Shown here in pieces: positions 1-7,900 of a DNA stretch of 16,256 nt. The notes below the pieces were generated by a model. That model was not told the DNA's origin. It saw only the letters and a program-made list of their open reading frames with translations, and searched no databases. Location: the NCBI GenBank assembly GCA_017444165.1, contig JAFSXH010000032.1:1-16256 (forward strand). Direction: 5' to 3'. The translations under genes and the position numbers were made by a program. Positions within the stretch are counted from its first letter, which is position 1, and each line of letters starts with the position of its first letter. This DNA is from a bacterium (lineage in GTDB: Bacteria; Vulcanimicrobiota; Xenobia; Xenobiales; Xenobiaceae).

Positions 1-946
1 CTTTATGGCGATATTCTTCAGGATCTTCAATGTTGTATTTTTTCAGATACCCAACAATAAAAGATGGAGAGCCACTTTCATACCAATAATTATTAAACTC
101 TTCCTTTTTCAAACACTGCATTATTGAGAAAGGATTGTAAAGCCTCGTTTTACCTTCAAAAGAAAAACCGTCGTAATATTTTCTTAAACGTTCTAATAGC
201 TCTTCCTTGTTAAGTTTCATTCTATTGGCAATATTATCTACTCTGTCGGCAAAATAATGTTCAATTTCTTCTTGAGTGTAACCTACAATATCTCCAAATT
301 TCGCATCCATAGAAATATCTTCAAGATTATTTAAAGCTGAAAATATCCCCACTTTGCTGAATTTAGAGATTCCTGTCAACATTACAAAACGCAGATACTC
401 ATCACAACTTTTGAGAGTAGTGTAAAACGAACGTAAAACCGCTCTCAAGCTGTCAGCCTTTTCTAAATCGTTTATGTTATCCAAAATTGGTTTATCATAC
501 TCATCAATGAGAACAACTGCATGACCGTGAATTTTATAAATTTCTTCTATAAGATCCGCAAAAATTCCCGAAATTGTCTGACTATGGATCGTCACCTTAA
601 ACCTTCTAGCCGAACGAAGAAGCATTTCACGTAAGGACAGTTTCAAAATTTCAACAGTTTCGCTCTCACACGTAGAAATATCAAACCTCAATACTGGGGC
701 GGGTCTCTTTGCTTGTTCTTTTACCCATTTCTGTGCAGATAAGCTATTAAATAACTCTATCTGTCCACTAAACATTGCTTCTAAAGTCGATAATGTCAAT
801 GACTTTCCAAAGCGGCGTGGCCTTGCTAGGAAGTATCTCCTTCCGCTCTTTACCAATTCTAAAAGTCTGGCCGTTTTATCAACATAAAGGAGATCATCTC
901 GCCTCAGCATCCCAAAATCTTGCACACCAATGGGCAACTCTTGCAT
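1..946 (-). CDS. AAA-ATPase-like protein (PD-(D/E)XK nuclease superfamily type), 3' part off the window
   Basis: The reverse strand reads openly from an ATG at 946 to the left edge, giving about 315 residues with no stop. A strong ribosome site (GAGGAGG) sits just upstream, which supports this start. Visible motifs are YVDKT (residues 21-25), an RPRRFGKS nucleotide-binding loop (42-49, a degenerate Walker A), LIDEYDKP (146-153, Walker B) and a later LTGISKFSKVG segment. Together these are the signature of the AAA-ATPase-like family (Pfam AAA-ATPase_like), whose members are usually 500-580 residues long and end in a PD-(D/E)XK nuclease-like domain. That C-terminal domain would lie outside the window. 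The biological role of the family is unsettled; it is often present in many copies per genome and spreads like an accessory gene. The gene is visibly AT-richer than the synthase genes to its right. Family assignment is firm, function is not. Confidence 0.88.
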   Translation of the reverse strand, partial: MQELPIGVQDFGMLRRDDLLYVDKTARLLELVKSGRRYFLARPRRFGKSLTLSTLEAMFSGQIELFNSLSAQKWVKEQAKRPAPVLRFDISTCESETVEILKLSLREMLLRSARRFKVTIHSQTISGIFADLIEEIYKIHGHAVVLIDEYDKPILDNINDLEKADSLRAVLRSFYTTLKSCDEYLRFVMLTGISKFSKVGIFSALNNLEDISMDAKFGDIVGYTQEEIEHYFADRVDNIANRMKLNKEELLERLRKYYDGFSFEGKTRLYNPFSIMQCLKKEEFNNYWYESGSPSFIVGYLKKYNIEDPEEYRHK

Positions 947-977
947 TTTTTAACCTCCTCAAATTAATTTTCGTGGT

Positions 978-994
978 TGTGAGTTATACTCACA
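978..994. promoter_or_regulatory. perfect 7-3-7 palindrome, possible operator overlapping a minus-strand promoter
   Basis: TGTGAGT-TAT-ACTCACA is a perfect inverted repeat 32 bases upstream of the start codon of the minus-strand gene that begins at 946. Read on the minus strand its centre contains TATAAC (983-988), a plausible -10 box. TTAGAA (complement of 1006-1011) lies 17 bases further upstream as a weak -35 box. A palindrome over a -10 box is the usual arrangement for a repressor operator. No regulator gene is seen nearby, so this is inference from sequence shape and position. Confidence 0.35.
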
Positions 995-1098
995 GGGAAG
1001 AGATCTTCTAATTGAATGGCGATCTTGCAGGCAACATGAACAGAAACACTCTTGCCATTACCAATTCTACAACGAACAGCAAACTATTTAAAACGAAA

Positions 1099-1143
1099 TT
1101 TTGCCTTTTCAGATCAACCGATAGGCGAACCAAAAAGGCAAAA
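1099..1143 (-). terminator. AT-rich inverted repeat after the EEP gene, possible weak terminator
   Basis: TTTTGCCTTTT (1099-1109) and AAAAGGCAAAA (1133-1143) form an 11-bp stem with a 23-base loop. On the minus strand it starts about 38 bases beyond the stop codon of the EEP-family gene and is followed by a T-rich stretch (TTTCGTTTT). Only three of the stem pairs are G-C and the loop is long, so termination efficiency would be modest. The rest of 947-1180 holds no gene that I can support. Confidence 0.3.
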
Positions 1144-1180
1144 AATTCAGCAACAGCCTTATACCTCTTACACAAAATAG

Positions 1181-2368
1181 CTACTTGATCTTGCTCAAAT
1201 CCAACTCTATGCGCACAGGCCTGTGATCACTAGCCTTGTCTATATCTGGAATATCGGTAAAGATCTTGACGCTATCTTTCACAAAGGCTGGCTTCAACTT
1301 GTCGTTGACGAAGATATAATCCAAAGCCGATTGATACTTTTTGGAGAAAAATGTCAGACGCTGGTTCTTGGGCAGATGGCCTAAAGTGTCGGTTAAGAAT
1401 TTGCACTTGATCAGCGGACTCAAGGGCTTATTCTCAGGATCATCGTTCAGATCGCCACAGATAGCCACAGGGAAATTGTTGAGATCTTTAGCTATCTCCA
1501 CTACCCTTTGAGCCTGCAGGAAGCGTTTGGCATCGCTCTTTTCGCCGCCGATCTTGCTCTTAAAGTGATTGACTAAAAGCGTAAAGTTACTCTTGTGCTT
1601 GAAGTGAACCTCAAAACAATCGCGCGAGAAAGCTCCCCTCTCTCCGCCACTGCCGAAGCGATCTCTGGCGTGACTGACGTAATTGCGAATGGGAATCCTC
1701 GACATAACACCAACATTTATACCGCGAATGTGATCATTACCAGGGTAGAAAGCCACATAAGGATAACCACTGCGTTCGGCCAACTCCTCCAGACTCTCCT
1801 GCTTTTCAACCTCTTCTACACCGATGATATCGGCATCAACTTCCTGCACAACACGAGAGAGACGGGAGAGCTTATCCGCGTACTCGCGCTCACTCAACAC
1901 ATCATCTTTGTAAGAATCATCGACGGTATCGAAGAAGTTCTCCAGATTCCAAGTAGCCAGAATTACGCGCTTTTGGGTAGATTCTCTAGTCCCTTCAGCT
2001 ATGGGAGTTCCCTTATCTTTACTGTTGGAAGTTTTATTTTTAGTGCGCGAGGACTTACTAGAAGTTTTTTCGTCACTATTCTTGTCTCTAGTGTTTTTGT
2101 TGGAAGTACTCTTTTTGGTATTAGCTTTGTTGCTCTTACGGCTCTTGGTAGAAGTTTCGCTCTCCTCCTCTTCCAGAGCATCCCCGCCCCGGTCAGCCCT
2201 CTCAACCTGACTAGCTACATCTCTAGCCCTTTCAATAGGGTTGTTTTTTTGAACATTTTCAGTTTTAACACCGCCACCGTCGTGAGTGCAACCCACAAAT
2301 CCTCCCAAAACCAAAGATAAGGCTAAAGAGAACCCCAAAAACTTACTGTAAAAAGATCTGCCAAACAT
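1181..2368 (-). CDS. putative lipoprotein of the endonuclease/exonuclease/phosphatase (EEP) family
   Basis: The 395-residue product has three parts. Residues 1-27 look like a signal peptide (positive N-terminus, hydrophobic core) ending at Cys27 in GGFVGC, a lipobox with a less usual Phe at -3. Residues about 68-134 are a Ser/Lys/Thr/Asn-rich, low-complexity linker. Residues about 135-392 are a complete EEP (DNase I-like) fold with WNLEN (Asn141), VEEVE (Glu185/186), NHFKSK (His268), GDLNDDP (Asp306, Asn308), DYIFV and SDHRPV (Asp381, His382). All expected metal-binding and catalytic residues are present, so an active metal-dependent phosphodiesterase is likely. The substrate (DNA, RNA, phospholipid or other phosphoester) cannot be read from sequence. 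The predicted location is the cell envelope, probably membrane-anchored. A GAGAGG ribosome site lies inside the end of the upstream gene, only 4 bases separate the two genes, and they should be co-transcribed. Confidence 0.88.
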   Translation of the reverse strand: MFGRSFYSKFLGFSLALSLVLGGFVGCTHDGGGVKTENVQKNNPIERARDVASQVERADRGGDALEEEESETSTKSRKSNKANTKKSTSNKNTRDKNSDEKTSSKSSRTKNKTSNSKDKGTPIAEGTRESTQKRVILATWNLENFFDTVDDSYKDDVLSEREYADKLSRLSRVVQEVDADIIGVEEVEKQESLEELAERSGYPYVAFYPGNDHIRGINVGVMSRIPIRNYVSHARDRFGSGGERGAFSRDCFEVHFKHKSNFTLLVNHFKSKIGGEKSDAKRFLQAQRVVEIAKDLNNFPVAICGDLNDDPENKPLSPLIKCKFLTDTLGHLPKNQRLTFFSKKYQSALDYIFVNDKLKPAFVKDSVKIFTDIPDIDKASDHRPVRIELDLSKIK

Positions 2369-2372
2369 CTAA

Positions 2373-3212
2373 CTACCTCTCAGAACCGAAGAGTTGATAT
2401 AACTTAGAATGCCTAATGCTGAAGAGCACATCGGCCATTTCAAAAACATTCAATTTGCTGATAACTTTGCGATCATTAATTGATACAGCACGACTTTCTT
2501 CCACTCCCCAAGCCTTACAGAGTGACAAAATCTTTTCCGATTCATCCTCATCGTCGGTCAAATACTCGTGAGTCTCATCACAAGGAGCGTAAGCCTTAGG
2601 AGCGTCCATATTCTGCAAAAGCGAATTTATCTCATCGGTAATGCCATAGGAGTCGGCCACCTCTGTGAACCCCTTCTCCCACTGTTCCATCATCACTCGG
2701 CAATCCTCAACTAGATCGCGGTTGTGATCTGCTTGGTGACAAGAATGGAAGAGACCAGTGTACTCCAACTCTCCCTTTTCTGAGACTTCCCCCAAAAGGA
2801 ATAACTCACTCAAAAGTAAAGAAGAGATCAGCCACTGCCACTTCTGATCGCGATCATAACCTTCACTAAATTCCTTATCCTTAGGAGCAATCAAAAACTG
2901 CACCTGAAAAGTTGCCCCAGGAATGTCGGTGGCAATCTTTTTCAATTTGGCCAAGATGGAAGAGGCAGAGGGAATCATCGAGATAGGATTTATGGCTTGT
3001 TTGACGATTATCTCGCCCTTCTCTTTATCAACAACGACACTATCGCCTTTAAATCCCTTTTCAAGAATCTCAGCTTTATCTTTACCAGCCTGAACGGCCA
3101 ACTCATATCCGTAAAGCGAAGAATCGGACTTTACCCAATCAATATCGTGTTCTAAACGATAAGCAACAAAATAATACCTTATAAACTTAGACAAAACATC
3201 TGAAGAAATCAT
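2373..3212 (-). CDS. hypothetical protein, 279 residues, first gene of the minus-strand operon
   Basis: I do not recognise this protein. It is a charged, apparently cytosolic protein with no signal peptide and no clear transmembrane segment. It has a hydrophobic helix-like stretch around WQWLISSLLLSELFLLG, a Cys/His-containing patch HSCHQADH (about residues 156-163) and an acidic run TDDEDESE (about 219-226). The open frame could start 20 codons earlier at a TTG (3272). I chose the ATG at 3212 because a G-rich sequence (GGGGG) lies 7 bases before it, TTG is a rare start, and the earlier start would overlap the -35/-10 region of the divergent synthase promoter. The stop is 4 bases before the EEP-family gene, so the two probably form one transcription unit. 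Confidence 0.72.
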   Translation of the reverse strand: MISSDVLSKFIRYYFVAYRLEHDIDWVKSDSSLYGYELAVQAGKDKAEILEKGFKGDSVVVDKEKGEIIVKQAINPISMIPSASSILAKLKKIATDIPGATFQVQFLIAPKDKEFSEGYDRDQKWQWLISSLLLSELFLLGEVSEKGELEYTGLFHSCHQADHNRDLVEDCRVMMEQWEKGFTEVADSYGITDEINSLLQNMDAPKAYAPCDETHEYLTDDEDESEKILSLCKAWGVEESRAVSINDRKVISKLNVFEMADVLFSIRHSKLYQLFGSER

Positions 3213-3256
3213 AGTTAGCCCCCGTTCAACATTAGTTTTTTTATCCTGCTTTTCAA

Positions 3257-3285
3257 TTGACAGATAAGCCAAACTTAGCTAAATT
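3257..3285 (+). promoter_or_regulatory. sigma70-type promoter of the synthase operon
   Basis: A perfect TTGACA (3257-3262) is followed after exactly 17 bases by TAAATT (3280-3285), a 4-of-6 match to the -10 consensus. Transcription would start near 3292, giving a leader of roughly 35 bases before the ATG of the enoyl reductase. This is the only good promoter in the divergent gap 3213-3326, and no further one is evident in the tiny gaps between the three synthase genes. I saw no clear operator repeat around it. Confidence 0.5.
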
Positions 3286-3326
3286 ACAATCCATTTAATT
3301 TTTTTTCTTTTCTATGAGGCTCATAT

Positions 3327-4916
3327 ATGGTAAATTCTCCTTCATATGATGGCAATATCGATCCAATAAAAGCAATTTTACGATTAACAGAACCCATTTT
3401 TGTTATCGATGAACCTTGTGCTTATCAAGGCGCAAATTTACCATACACTGTATCTAACAAAATCAAAGATAGCGTAAAGATCTTAGCCTTTACCCCCGCT
3501 ATCTTGCCTCAAAATTTAGGTTCTAAATCCTTAAAAGAAGACTTAGGAATAAAGTATCCATGTATTAGCGGATCTATGGCCAACGGAATTGCTTCTGAAG
3601 ATCTCGTCGTATCTATGGCCAAGGCCGGTATGATGGGTTTCTTCGGTTCAGCGGGCCTCAGTTTAGAAAGCGTCGAAGCTCACATAGATTCATTAAAGGA
3701 GAAACTGGGCGATCTCCCCCACGGTTTTAATTTAATCCATAGCCCTTATGATCAAGACTTAGAGAGTAAGTTAGCAGAATTATTCATCGACAAAGGCGTA
3801 GAAAATCTTGAAGCCTCCGCCTTCTTAACTCTAACTCCGCCTATTCTGCACTATCGTTACAGCGGAATAAAGCGTCTGCCCAATGGAGAGATATTCTCTC
3901 CCCATCGCGTATTTGCCAAAGTATCGCGTCAAGAGGTAGCCCAAAAATTCCTCTCCCCACCACCTGCGGAAATGTTACAAACTCTGGTTGAGCAGGGAAA
4001 ACTCACTCCAGAAGAGGCAGAATTGGCCCAATATCTTCCCCCAGCCTACGCCTTGACGGCTGAGGCCGACTCTGGTGGTCATACAGACAACCGCCCCGCT
4101 TTAGTCTTGATACCTTCAATTATAGAACTGCGCAACACCATGCAAAAAAAGTACGGTTGGAATGTGCCTGTAGGAGCGGCAGGAGGAGTCTCAACGCCAC
4201 AGGCGGCCAACGCCATGTTCTCTATGGGTGCGGCCTACATAATGACGGGAACGGTCAATCAAGCCTGCGTGGAGTCTGGCTCCAGCGACTGCGTGAGAGA
4301 CATGCTCTCCAAGGCCAATTCGGCCGATGTTACAATGGCCCCAGCGGCAGATATGTTCGAAATGGGCGTCAACGTCCAAGTACTCAAATGGGGTACTATG
4401 TTCCCCTTGAGAGCCAAAAAACTTTACGAGATTTACCGCACTTATCCCAATTACCAAGCCATTCCTCAAGAGGTTAGAGAGCAGATCGAAAAGAGCATTT
4501 TGCGAGCTGGTTTTGAAGAAGTTTGGCAGAGTACAGCCCAATTCTTCATGAAGCGCGATCCCCGCCAGATAGATAAAGCCAACAAAGATCCTAAACACAA
4601 GATGGCCCTCGTCTTCCGCTCCTATCTGGGACAAGCTTCGCGCTGGGCCAACGCGGGTTTACCTGAGAGAAAGGCCGATTACCAGATCTGGTGTGGCCCC
4701 TCTATAGGAAGTTTCAACCAGTGGTGTAAAGGAACATTCTTAGATAGCGCAAAAGAGCGGCACGCTGATCTGGTCAACCTCAACATTCTCGCAGGTGCTT
4801 GTGTGTTAGCTAGGGTCAGTCTCTTACAAAGTCAGGGTTTAGAGTTGCCTGCAGAGCTGTGTCAATTCTCACCCCGATCTTACAATGATTTAGTTTCAAT
4901 TTTACAGGAGTCGTAA
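3327..4916 (+). CDS. pfaD: PfaD-family FMN-dependent enoyl reductase of the PUFA/secondary-lipid synthase
   Basis: The 529-residue product matches PfaD-type enoyl reductases (2-nitropropane dioxygenase/nitronate monooxygenase-like TIM barrel) along its full length. Visible features are CISGSMANGIAS near residue 80, EADSGGHTDNRP (246-257), the flavin phosphate-binding GAAGGVSTPQAA (from 283), GTVNQACVESGSSD, and the PfaD-specific C-terminal region with PDYQIWCGP-like sequence (ADYQIWCGPSIGSFNQW). It should reduce the trans-2-enoyl-ACP bound to the synthase, the only reductive step not carried in the large subunits. The ATG at 3327 follows GAGG (3316-3319) by 7 bases. It is the first gene of the operon, as in myxobacterial pfa1, whereas in marine gammaproteobacteria pfaD comes last. 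Its stop is 1 base from the next start. Confidence 0.93.
   Translation: MVNSPSYDGNIDPIKAILRLTEPIFVIDEPCAYQGANLPYTVSNKIKDSVKILAFTPAILPQNLGSKSLKEDLGIKYPCISGSMANGIASEDLVVSMAKAGMMGFFGSAGLSLESVEAHIDSLKEKLGDLPHGFNLIHSPYDQDLESKLAELFIDKGVENLEASAFLTLTPPILHYRYSGIKRLPNGEIFSPHRVFAKVSRQEVAQKFLSPPPAEMLQTLVEQGKLTPEEAELAQYLPPAYALTAEADSGGHTDNRPALVLIPSIIELRNTMQKKYGWNVPVGAAGGVSTPQAANAMFSMGAAYIMTGTVNQACVESGSSDCVRDMLSKANSADVTMAPAADMFEMGVNVQVLKWGTMFPLRAKKLYEIYRTYPNYQAIPQEVREQIEKSILRAGFEEVWQSTAQFFMKRDPRQIDKANKDPKHKMALVFRSYLGQASRWANAGLPERKADYQIWCGPSIGSFNQWCKGTFLDSAKERHADLVNLNILAGACVLARVSLLQSQGLELPAELCQFSPRSYNDLVSILQES
4906..4910 (+). promoter_or_regulatory. ribosome binding site deciding a GTG start
   Basis: AGGAG lies within the last codons of the enoyl reductase gene, 7 bases before the GTG at 4918. 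It supports GTG as the real start of the large synthase gene and suggests translational coupling, because only one base separates the two genes. Confidence 0.6.
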
Positions 4917-4917
4917 G

Positions 4918-7900
4918 GTGTCTTCTCATCCGAATAATACTGCCAACGTTCCCATCGCCATTATAGGCATGGGCTGTTTGTTTCCTAAGGCGAACGATCG
5001 CCAGAGTTTTTGGCATATTTTGCGTACAGGCACCGACTGCATAGAGCCAGTTCCTTCTACACATTGGTCGGTAAACGATCTTTACGATGGGGATCACAGC
5101 AGTCCGGATCGCACTTACGCCAAGATGGGAGGATTTTTAGATTCATATCCTTTCGATCCTACCGAATTTAATATCCCGCCCAGTGCCTTAGAGGCTACTG
5201 ATACCTCCCAACTTTTGGGACTGGTGGGAGCCAAAGCCGCTTTAGAAGATGCGGGTTACGGAGCTGGTGGCAAAGAAGTTCCCAAAGATCGCACAGGAGT
5301 GATTTTGGGTGTAACTGGAGCCTTAGAGATGGTAATTCCTCTAGGAGCCCGTTTAGGCCACCCTCGTTGGCGCAAGGCCCTAGCAGAAGCGGGGATAGAC
5401 AAGAAGACCTCTGAGAAGATTATTGCCGATATTGCCGACTCTTACGTATCTTGGCAGGAGAACTCTTTCCCTGGACTTTTGGGCAATGTCGTTGCTGGGC
5501 GCATAGCCAATCGCCTCGACCTTCACGGCACAAACTGTGCTGTAGATGCAGCCTGTGCCTCCTCTTTGGCGGCTGTACATTTAGCTGTTTCAGAACTGCA
5601 AGCAGGGCAGGCGGACATGATCCTGACAGGCGGAACAGATACCTTTAACGACATATTCATGTTCACTTGCTTCAGCAAGACCCCCGCCCTCTCGTCCTCT
5701 GGCAAGATAGCTCCGTTCTCCGAAGATTGCGACGGCACACTTTTAGGCGAAGGTATAGGTGTTCTCGTCCTCAAGCGTCTAGAGGATGCCGAACGCGATA
5801 AAGATCGCATCTACGCGGTTATTAAAGGCATGGGTTCTTCTTCTGACGGCAATTCAGGAGCTATTTATGCCCCCAGCTCACCAGGACAGGCCTTAGCCCT
5901 GGAGAGAGCCTATAAGGACAGCCAAGTGGATCCTAAGACTATCGAGGTTATTGAAGCTCATGGTACAGGAACTAAGGTGGGAGATGTAGTCGAGTTTGAG
6001 GCCCTCAACAAAGTTTACAGCGAAGCTCAAGTTCCCCTCAACAGTTGCGCTCTAGGTACGGTCAAATCACAGATAGGACACACGAAGGCTTCTGCTGGCG
6101 CGGCCAGTCTCTGTAAAGCCACTTTTTCCCTCTTCCACAAGGTTATATTGCCTACACTCAACGTCAATAGGCCCAATCCTAAGCTCAATATCGAAGAGAC
6201 TCCCTTCTATCTCAACACTAAGATTCGCCCCTGGTTATCCTCAAAAGATCATCCCCGCCGCGCAGGTGTATCCTCCTTCGGTTTTGGTGGGAGCAACTTC
6301 CACGTAGTTTTGGAAGAGTATAATTCTCAGCGTCTCCAGCCAGCTTGGGATGGTTCCGTGCAGATTTGGGCCTTCAGTGCCAATTCTCGCTCAGAATTAG
6401 TAGCTTCATTGTACAGCGCGGCCAAAACAGTCAGTTACGAAAGTGCCTACAAAGCTCAACTTTCACGACACAACTTCAGCGAAAAAGATCCTTTCAGAGC
6501 TCTGGCAGTCACCTCCGCCAAAGATTATGCAGACAAGCTCAAAGAGTTAGCCCAGGCTATCGAGGAGAACAAAGAAGATTCACTCCCTGAAGATCTCTAC
6601 TTTGGAGATAAGAACAGCGAGCTGGGTAAGGTAGCCTTCCTCTTCCCTGGTCAGGGAAGCCAATACACCAATATGGGCAGTGAACTCTTCAGTATCTTCC
6701 CCGAAGCTCTGCAGACTTTAGAGACGGCTCAAGAGGTATTGAGTCCAGAACAAGCTCCTGGAAACTTTATCTTCCCTAAGCCCAGATTCACAGAAAATGA
6801 AGAGGCTGAAAACTTAAAGGCCCTGACCGACACGAAGATTGCCCAACCTTCTTTGGGAGCGGTTGAGTCGTCTATGGCCGCAGTTTTGGAGCGTTTTGGT
6901 GTAGTTCCCCAAGCTATGGCGGGCCACTCTTACGGCGAGTTAGTAGCTTTGCAACGCTCTGGAGTCTACGAACAGAAAGACCTCTTCACCCTCTCCGCCC
7001 TCAGAGGCCGTTTAATGGCCGCAGGAGACGACGGTCGCGGAGCTATGTCGGCCGTATCTACCTCTCTGGAAACGATTGAAGAGATCGTAGCCCAAGTAGG
7101 CCAAGGACTAGTCTTAGCCAACCGCAACCATCCCACTCAGGGAGTGATCTCTGGCACAAAAGAGGCCGTAGCTGAGGCTGAAAAGATCTGCAAAGGGCGC
7201 AAGATCATAGCTAAACGCCTCCAAGTCTCCGCCGCCTTCCACAGCTCACTCCTAGAGAGTGCGCATGCTCCATTTTTAGAAGCCCTGAAAAAGACAGAAT
7301 TTAAAGAGCCTGCCGTGCCAGTTTACGCCAATATCAGCGGCAAACCTTACGGAGAGGATTCCCAAACCAATCGCCAGATGTTGGCCGATCAGTTGCTCAA
7401 TTCTGTGCGCTTTATCGACATAATCGACAATATGTATCAAGAAGGTTTCCGCACCTTTGTCGAGATCGGCCCCAAGACCGTCTTGACAGGATTAGTAAAG
7501 AAGATTTTAGCGGGGCGTGAAGGTCACATCTTGGCCACAGATGGACGCAAAGGTGGCGGCGAATTAAAATGTTTAGCTCAGGTCTTAGCCCAATTAGCCG
7601 CTCTGGGATATGCCGTTCGATTGACACAGTGGGAAGAGAATATCAGGGAACCTCGCGCCAAGCGCATGGTAGTACCTATCTGCGGAGCTAACTATCGCAC
7701 TCCCAATAAAAAAGCTCCCGCTCCTTGGAGTGATCCCGCAGAACCTGTAGAGAATTACCAGCCAGTGAAGTTTGTCAGTGACAATCCTCCCCAAAATCCA
7801 GCCCCCTCTACCCCTCCAGAATTGGGGCCAGTGGAGTTCACTTCTGAAACACCTATTACAAAAACAACAACGAGGCCTTCAACCGTGACAGACAGATCAC

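Noticed and set aside
775..1011. Plus-strand open frame of 78 codons over the start of the AAA-ATPase-like gene
   Set aside because: It overlaps the conserved nucleotide-binding region on the other strand and has no good ribosome site or domain.
947..1180. A small gene or RNA between the AAA-ATPase-like and EEP-family genes
   Set aside because: No open frame with a ribosome site and no tRNA-like or CRISPR-like structure; only a palindrome and an AT-rich hairpin.
1595..2320. Long plus-strand open frame (241 codons) opposite the EEP-family gene
   Set aside because: It is antisense to a gene with a full catalytic motif set; its sequence is a shadow of the Ser/Lys-rich linker and the EEP domain, with no recognisable domain of its own.
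4191..4634. Minus-strand open frame of 147 codons inside the enoyl reductase gene
   Set aside because: It is a shadow of a well-conserved PfaD coding sequence.
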